Part shown: positions 57,386 to 64,000 of the stretch, piece by piece | Layout: the number at the start of each line of letters is the position of its first letter | Numbering within the stretch: the first letter of the stretch is position 1 | Source of the DNA: Erigeron canadensis | Lineage: Eukaryota; Streptophyta; Magnoliopsida; Asterales; Asteraceae | Direction of reading: 5' to 3' | DNA length: 64,000 nt | Assembly (NCBI RefSeq): GCF_010389155.1 | Contig: NC_057769.1 | Location: 31,744,735-31,808,734 of the forward strand | Program-made: the position numbers and the translations under genes | The notes under the pieces: generated by a model | The model's database searches: none | What the model was told of the DNA's origin: nothing | The model's input: only the letters and a program-made list of their open reading frames with translations

Positions 57386-59500
57386 TAAATATATGTATAT
57401 AATAATATAAAAATAGTACAAGGAGATGAAGGTTAGGAGAATTAAGGTAAAGGCTCCCTTTTTGCTTTGGAATCACACTTGTTATCATTAACGTAAAAGA
57501 TGGCGGGAAGTAGTTATTTTACATTATTTTATGTCATTTAAATATTCAAATTGGGTTTAAGGAAATAATAAAATATTCATGTGGAAAAAGGGTGTGGGAT
57601 TTTGGCTTAGAAAAACAAAAAGGAGAGAAATTTTGACTTTTGTTAAGAAGATATTAATGTGATGAAGTAACTTAGGTAAAATGTTCGCCAACAAGTACCA
57701 TGTGGTTGTGTATGTTGCAAATACCTACATCTATCTATATATATACTCATAGAGTCATAGATTAAAGAAAGTTGTTTAAAAGAAATGTTAAATGTGTGTT
57801 TTTTAGTTTAACTTTGATTCTAGGTAATGTGTTCTTTTACCAAAAATATAACAAAATGTCTCCTTCGTTTCCTAATTGTGTAATAATCACATTTCCATCA
57901 AAAAAAGTTTTTAACTGCTAATTTTATCAAATACCAAACTGTCAAACCATACAACGAATTAAAAAACAAAGTTATACCATTAAAACCACGTCACCAACGG
58001 ACCTTAGCATGGTCCATTACAGAACCGGCTTAGTTGGTTGTGGTGGAGCTCAATGTCGGCAGTGCTACGGCAGGGAGGAGTGTGCCTGATGATTATTTGT
58101 CTTCTTATTTGCTAATGAGAGATTATTTGGATATTAGTAGCTAGTATTATTGTGAGATTCGGTCTTTTAGTATATTTGTTATTGATTGATGGTGTAATTG
58201 AGTGGTTGGTGGATGTATCAATCTTTTAATAACGTGATTTGAGTAGCCATTACAAAACACTTCACTCTTAAACATGCACCAAGCATAAAATATTAGGTGA
58301 GGAACTCGTTTAATGACGTTCATTGGACCAGTTGGTGGGAACAACAAAATTCTAACCTGACATACTGTTAGTTGTGCCTATCATCGTAGCATAAGTTAGC
58401 ATTATTCATCAGAGAGTGATAAAGTTACAACAAATTTTAGTCATCCACAACAATATATGTTTACTATACAATGAAAATATATACATCAGTTGCTGCTATA
58501 GATTTACCAGTATCCTTAATTCCTTATTCATTAGGTAATCATTCCACTAGTTCGGATTTAAACCGACATATTAGACATATGATACTATTTAACGCTTTTA
58601 AAGTAGTCTAGTAGTTATCATTTTGGACGTTTTCTATTAGGATCGGAGTCTTTGAATTTAAATTTGTTACATATAATTTTTGAGGTAGTCAGAAAAAGAA
58701 GCCTGAAAACGGTCATAAAATATCTCTATTAAACTAAACTGCTTACATTTATATTAAGTTGAACGGTTTTTATTGAATCTTGGATAAAAATAAACTCGTC
58801 CGTTTACACAACATGTGCTACTAGATGATTAAAGATATTTTTACTACGTCTTAGACATATTTAAAGGTAAGACTCATGCAATTATGGAATCATAACTACT
58901 ATCAAAACAAAAAAGTATCCCATACGTATATATGAAGAGTAATTCAGTAAGAATGCGGAAAATAATGACGTAAACCTAACTTGTTGGAACAAACTTTTGA
59001 TTAAATATAAAGATTTTAGGAATTAACAAAACGTCTCATATAAAATACTTCAAGCAAATAGATAATTTGAGAAAGTAACTTATGAAAGAAATGGAATAAT
59101 CCGTTTAGTTATATGAATCTTTGACTTACAAAATTGCGTATCCAAAGTACTTTTTGTTGTTTGTTTTGGTATAAAATATGTAAGAATGTGTGGTGATGTG
59201 AAAAATATAAAGATATGTAAGGATGTTTGTATGGTTGAAGGTAAAATTAAAGGATTGGAAGGATTTATAAGGATTTTAAGGATTTGTAAGGATATGATAT
59301 GATAACTTAAGGACATCTAAGAACGTCTTTAACATTAGAGATAGTCTTACATACGTAGAATTAGTATGTTTGTGCAATGCACAGTTGCCAAATGTATAAC
59401 AAGGACATACTACCAAAATGGGTAACAACGACCAACGTACGCCCGTGATAGTTGTGTAAAAGAGTTACGGTGATAGAAGTATAAATAAAGATATAATTTT
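57386..59500. other. Gene-free region upstream of MS2
   Basis: AT-rich, with no gene supported on either strand. At 59176-59300 ATGTAAGGAT, AAGGATTGG and AAGGATTTGTAAGGAT repeats form a short degenerate block. MS2 promoter elements should lie in the left part. Confidence 0.4.
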
Positions 59501-59502
59501 TA

Positions 59503-59748
59503 CTCCCTCTGTCTCATATTAAGTATTATAGTTTGACTCTTTTGAGTCTTTTTCTTCCGACTTTGACCGTAAATATCTTTGTTTATGTTATATAACACTT
59601 GATCTAATATATATGAATTGATAAATGTACTTTTTTTATACAACTTTCATCAACTAATTTATAACACATACAAAGATATTTACGGTCAAAGACGGAAGAA
59701 AAAGACTTGACCAGTCAAAATTGAACAATTAAAATGGGACGGAGGAAG
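59503..59748. mobile_element. Stowaway-like MITE
   Basis: The ends CTCCCTCTGTCTCA (left) and CTTCCTCCGTCCCA (right, reverse complement) are the Stowaway-type terminus. TA flanks each side. Internal inverted blocks match over longer stretches (TTTGACCGTAAATATCTTTG at 59561 and its mirror near 59675). 246 bp, non-coding, derived from Tc1/mariner-type elements. Confidence 0.85.
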
Positions 59749-59754
59749 TATATA

Positions 59755-60054
59755 GTAGCGAGAGAAGTACCCACGCAATGCGGCAGCGGGACGACGGGTG
59801 ATGGTGACATTAACGTTGTGATTATTAATGTAAAAGTAGTGTCTTTCAAAAAAAATTAATGTAAATGTAGTGATGTAAAAGGGTGGTGTAGTTAATGAAA
59901 AGTGTATGTTTTTTTAGAGAGGCATTGGTGAAATATGAGATACGTGTAAAGTTTTTTCGTTTTATATAAGGGCATTTTAGTCATGTCAAAGACTTAAATT
60001 TTAATATAAAAAATGTTTTTTTTATTAGGTATTATATAGCTATAAAAGTATAGA
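59755..60054 (-). mobile_element. Short non-autonomous Helitron, reverse orientation
   Basis: On the minus strand it opens A|TCTATACTTTTATAGC at 60054. It ends with the hairpin CCGCATTGCGTGG, GTACTTCTCTCG and CTAC|T at 59755, a changed form of CTAG|T. Same family as 33362 and 50344. Its 3' end lies only 6 bp from the Stowaway-like MITE. Confidence 0.7.
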
Positions 60055-62152
60055 TAAAAATATCATGCAGAAAAGGTACTTACATATAACATAGCCATGG
60101 GCCATGAGATACAGATTTGCAGTGTTTACTACTTCACTTTGCTTCATGAGTTAACTAGGAATTTCATGCCGCCTAATGGGCGGCGTAAGTTTTTGAAAAC
60201 GTTTGCGTTTATAGGTGGGGTTACAAAAATCACAAATTTATGGGAGACAAAAAAATATTGAAACGCAATTTTAAAAAATTACAAAAGGAATATACTAAAT
60301 CAAAAAAGAAAAAGAAAACCAAAAAAAACAAAAAGAAATATGAAAACTAAATGAATAAGTTATATAAAAAAAACAAATGTTACATGTGAAAAAGGTATAA
60401 AACGAAATGTTTAAAAGAGTACAAAAGAAATACAACGCAACAAAAATTTTTTAAAAAAAGAACAAAAAAAACATAATATATAACAAAATATATAACATTT
60501 TAAAAAGTTAAAAAAAAATGTTAAATGTGATAAAGGTATAAAAAAAACAAAATGTTACAAAAGATTAAAAAAACACAAATTATATAAAGTTAGGTGGTTA
60601 AAGTAATAAAAGAGAAACAGAAGGGACTGAAAAGTAAAAATAAAAAAACAAGGACTAAAATGCAAATACTTTAGTATTAAAAAAAGAAAAAAAAATTAAG
60701 GGTGGAAGGCTTGAACCCATGACCTCCACCCCTTAAGCCATAGAGACCAACCACTCTACCAAATCTATTTTTGTTATTATAGCTGCTAATTCTATTATTT
60801 ATATTAAAACTGCATATAAAGACAAAAAACACTATTCACATAGTACTCCTTTATTATAGTGGGTAATGTGACCATGTGTGTGATGTGTCCATGTATGGAC
60901 CAATTTGTGGCCTTTTCACTTTTTGGCATAATGTTTTGGGTCAGAAGTTTAGAACACCCTACGGGCCTACTATCATAGTACACGTATCATGTAACATTAA
61001 CTTCATGTATTTGGTAGATATTTGTCGGCTAAAGTGTTTGTATTACTACTCGTATAAATTTAGAGTATCCATATTGGTATATATTTAAACGTTATTTTTT
61101 TTTTTAAATGTGTAAATAGGTATAAGAGGTTTTTGGAAAAATTCCTTAATATTTAGTGGCAAAGATCTTTTCAAAAACTTAAAATTAATTAAAATACATT
61201 ATTTAGTACAAGAATATATTCAAAACATAACCTATAGGATGACGGATATTGTGCTTTTCATTTGCTCTCAAATTCAAACAATATTTTAATTAAATTTAAG
61301 TTTTTCAAAAGTTTTTTTGCCATTTTGATAGTAAAGTTTTTTCTCTGACAACCTCTTGCACCTTACATATTTTTCACAGAAAAAGCTACAATGCCCTTAT
61401 AGCTACCACCATAGAATGGATTGATTCTCATATATAGGTCATCCGTTTAAATTCACACCGGATTTTTATGTAATATGATTTCGGACAACCAGAAATTTTC
61501 TAAAGATTGGTGGGTTTGGGCTACCTTTGCTTTTGTGGATATATGAGATGGTCTTTCGCAATTGGACCATATGGATAGTCGGGTTTTATTCATTGGTTTT
61601 AGTCATTGAGAAAAAAAAAAATATATGCGTATGCAAAATCCAGGACCTACGCACTGATACAAGTATTATAACTTCCTTTTTGAAAAAAAACATTATTGCA
61701 TCTATACCACTATTTGTTCTTAGATCAAGTATTTTAACTAACAACATCATTTTAACTCTGAATGTACCAAAGTTTAGTATATAATAAATTTTCATCGGTT
61801 TTCCAATATATAATTTGTTTTAATAAATAATAAATTTCAGCATCGTTACGTTTTACATTCATGTAACATTTAAAGTAAGACACTGTATTATATCATCATC
61901 GTTAGAGTGTCATTATTTGCGGTTAATATAGCTATTGTTCTGTATTATGTTTTATACATCTTATCATTCTTATTGTTTTTATTCTTTTTTATTATAATTA
62001 TTACAAAATTTTCGTATCTGTTTTTAAAATTTAAGTTCGAATATTTGGCATCAAATATATTTGTATAACATTAGTACTATTATAAATTGTTTATATCTAA
62101 AATTATTTAATGTATAAAATATATCCCGTAACAACGTTTTGCGGTATAATAA
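60055..62152. other. Gene-free region
   Basis: 60240-60690 is an extremely A-rich low-complexity tract on the plus strand. A SINE-like head follows at 60699. The block at about 61500-61625 resembles 11715-11822 (TATGAGRTKGTYTTTCG.. then poly-A) and may be two copies of one retroposon tail. The rest is plain AT-rich DNA. Confidence 0.4.
60699..60762 (-). repeat. tRNA-derived SINE-like head
   Basis: On the minus strand box A-like GGTAGAGTGGTTGG (60760-60747) is followed about 30 bp later by box B GGTTCAAGCC (60717-60708), which fits the consensus GGTTCRANNCC. A long T/A-rich run follows. No complete cloverleaf could be built, so a SINE remnant is preferred over a tRNA gene. Confidence 0.5.
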
Positions 62153-62330
62153 AAGGGAAATGATAAATTCTCCTAACCATATAGCCTAAAGATCCTTCTA
62201 ATTATGAGATGATGACACGTAGAAAAATCAAGGGATAAAATTAGGAAAGAAAATTAGTAAATAATACATGTCATCTTTTTATAATTTTAGTAGGATTTTT
62301 AGAGTATTATTTAAGAGGATTTATATTTTC
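62153..62330. mobile_element. Small foldback MITE, second copy of the 32.9-kb family
   Basis: The left end GGGAAATGATAAATTCTCC mirrors the right end (GAAAATATAAATCCTC). Internal blocks such as TAGCCTAAAGATCC, GATGACACGTAGAAAAATCA and AAAATTAGGAAAG match the copy at 32928-33112 in order. TATAATAA flanks both sides (62145-62152 and 62331-62338), a perfect 8-bp duplication. Confidence 0.8.
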
Positions 62331-62682
62331 TATAATAATTAATAAAAAGTAAATCCGGCGACAACAAGACTACAAGAGTACACAAATCTCGTCATGAGCA
62401 TAAAAGTCCAGCAACAATTACCGATATTTTCAAAGGTCCAAAATACATATGCAAAAAGTGTAAAATAGCTATTGATTAGGGACCATTTATACAAAGCTCT
62501 AAATATATACATATAGAAAAGTGAAATCAAAAAAATCTTTTAACATCCAAGAAAACCCTAAACCCTCCCAGATAAAACATTTCAATCAAAATATAATCTT
62601 GGATCCAATCACTCCCTTATACATCTAAAGATCAAAACTTTATCGTAAACAAACAAAGACCCATAAATCGAAATCACAAAAA

Positions 62683-64000
62683 ATGGCATTCAGATCAAAG
62701 GAAATGGTGAAAAAGATTATGAAAAATATTGGGGGTGAAAAGAATTTGGATCCAAGAGTTAAAGAATCACTAAAAAAATGTTTGCCGGATAGTAAGGTGA
62801 TTATGGGTAGGGCCCACCGTGGAATCTTTGCTGGCCGTCATATTCAGTTTGGTAATCAAGTTAGTGAGAAAGGTGGAAACAAGTCAGTACTCACACTCTC
62901 TCATTTAATATATGAGTATATGTATATAATGTATACATACTATTAGTTGAGTAATTAGTATTGTAATCTAAATGCTTGTATTATTATTGATCATCATGTT
63001 GGAAGTACAAGTTATTGAGTAAAATGATTAATTTGAACTGTTTAAATTGTGGCTAAGGACTGCTAAGTTATTGTTTCGGGTTATGGTTTTTAGCAGAATG
63101 TTGTTTATAGCTGATTGTGTTTGTCGAAAGGCGGAATGTAGGTTGAAGTGTTTGGATATTAGGTGCTCTTTCGCTTATCTTTAGAGAACACACACTTATT
63201 TTTATCTTTTATGTGTCGTGGGTCTTAGGACAGGCATCTGAAAATATGCACTCCCAAACACCCTCTTTGTCGATTTTAAAAGTGTGTATAGGAACCTCCG
63301 ATGTAGAGCCGTCACCCGTGTTCAATCCCCACTGTCTAGTTCTTGGGGTAGCCTTTATGCGTATAGCTCCATTGGTTCCAGAAGGTCACTTTGTGAATAT
63401 GGTCATGTTTCCTAATATTGACCTTTTCTTAGTGGTTTTCTGGGTCTGTGCAACTTTGCACTTTATATTCCCAAATTAGGAGGTTGTTCTACTGTTAAGT
63501 TCTGTAAATCATCGGTCGAGTGGTGAAACAGGCCTCTGATAAGATGCTTCCAGCAAGAGTCAAACACAAAGCCCAACTCTTCTACTTAATCTATGATATG
63601 AAGATTAATTTTGTTAACTGGGGTAATATTGTGGTGATAGGACTCGGAGGAGCTGGAAACCCAATGTGCAAGAAAAGAGGCTCTTCAGTTATGTTCTGGA
63701 TCGCCACATTCGAGTAAAAGTAACAACACATGCTCTTCGTTGTATAGACAAGGCAGGTGGAATCGATGAGTATTTGCTAAAGACACCATACAAGAAGATG
63801 GACACAGAGATGGGTCTTTTATGGAAATCCAAAATAGAAAAGATGTATGAAGAGCTCGGAAACATGGAGGTTGTTTTCTTTCCACAAGAGGAAGAAATCA
63901 AACTTGCAGAGGAATTTAAAGATATGAGACTAGAACAACGGCTTGCTCGTAGTATTGCCCGAAGGAAGGCATTTGTTGGGTCTCCAGAACCCGAACAAAT
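62683..64000 (+). CDS. Mitochondrial large ribosomal subunit protein bL28 (cut by window end)
   Basis: Exon 1 is 62683-62882. Exon 2 starts at 63641 and runs off the right edge. Exon 1 gives MAFRSKEMVKKIMKNIGGEK, then RAHRGIFAGRHIQFGNQVSE. Exon 2 gives TRRSWKPNVQEKRLFSYVLD, RHIRVKVTTHALRCIDKAGG and IDEYLLKTPYKKMDTEMG. These are the bL28 core with a long C-terminal extension, as in plant mitochondrial L28. About 186 residues are visible; the C-terminus is missing only because the window stops. The acceptor GTGATAG|GACTCGG was preferred over a second AG 7 bp downstream because it restores the TRRSW motif. The start is the first ATG. The 758-bp intron holds nothing recognisable. Confidence 0.92.

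Noticed and set aside
60699..60762. A true tRNA gene on the minus strand
   Set aside because: Box A and box B are present but acceptor and anticodon stems do not pair. A SINE remnant fits better.

Overview
This is a 64 kb piece of plant nuclear DNA. It is AT-rich, its genes carry GT..AG introns, and it holds many small transposons. The gene set includes a NAC factor, an alpha-expansin, an MS2-type plastid acyl reductase, a SIP aquaporin and a COG1 subunit. Together these point to a eudicot. The style of the LINE and Helitron remnants suggests an asterid, perhaps Asteraceae, but that last step is inference.

Layout, left to right. 1-3.4 kb: two reverse Helitron-like elements and a foldback MITE. 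3.5-6.4 kb: SIP1 aquaporin (+). 7.7-11.0 kb: APY1/2-type apyrase (+). 13.3-15.1 kb: NAC transcription factor (-). 16-21 kb: gene-free, with a LINE 3' end, a 104-bp tandem duplication and two hAT-like elements with perfect 8-bp target-site duplications, one of them nested in a MITE. 21.7-24.9 kb: a long-TIR Mutator-like element abutting the TATA box of a ribosomal protein L10 gene that carries a one-base frameshift. 28.1-29.6 kb: alpha-expansin (+). 30-34.4 kb: a GC-rich leftward 5' region of unknown product, further MITEs and a Helitron, and a DUF247 remnant. 35.0-37.1 kb: a six-exon gene (-) for a 134-residue CxxC/membrane protein. 37.8-43.3 kb: repeat block with a hAT-like element, foldback elements, and a 1.86-kb solo LTR with a 5-bp target duplication. 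43.7-45.7 kb: mitochondrial DNA insert (pieces of cob, rps13 and rrn18). 45.9-51.8 kb: COG1 (+). 53.2-57.1 kb: MS2/FAR2 (-), convergent with COG1. 57-62 kb: gene-free repeats. 62.7 kb to the right edge: mitochondrial ribosomal protein bL28 (+), cut by the window end.

The genes are ordinary nuclear single genes and do not form a pathway cluster. I built exon models by hand from splice sites and reading-frame phase. Every complete model closes in frame except RPL10. The most unusual material is non-coding: the hairpin and palindrome arrays inside the solo LTR, the nested transposon insertions with readable target duplications, and the insertions placed directly upstream of RPL10 and COG1.
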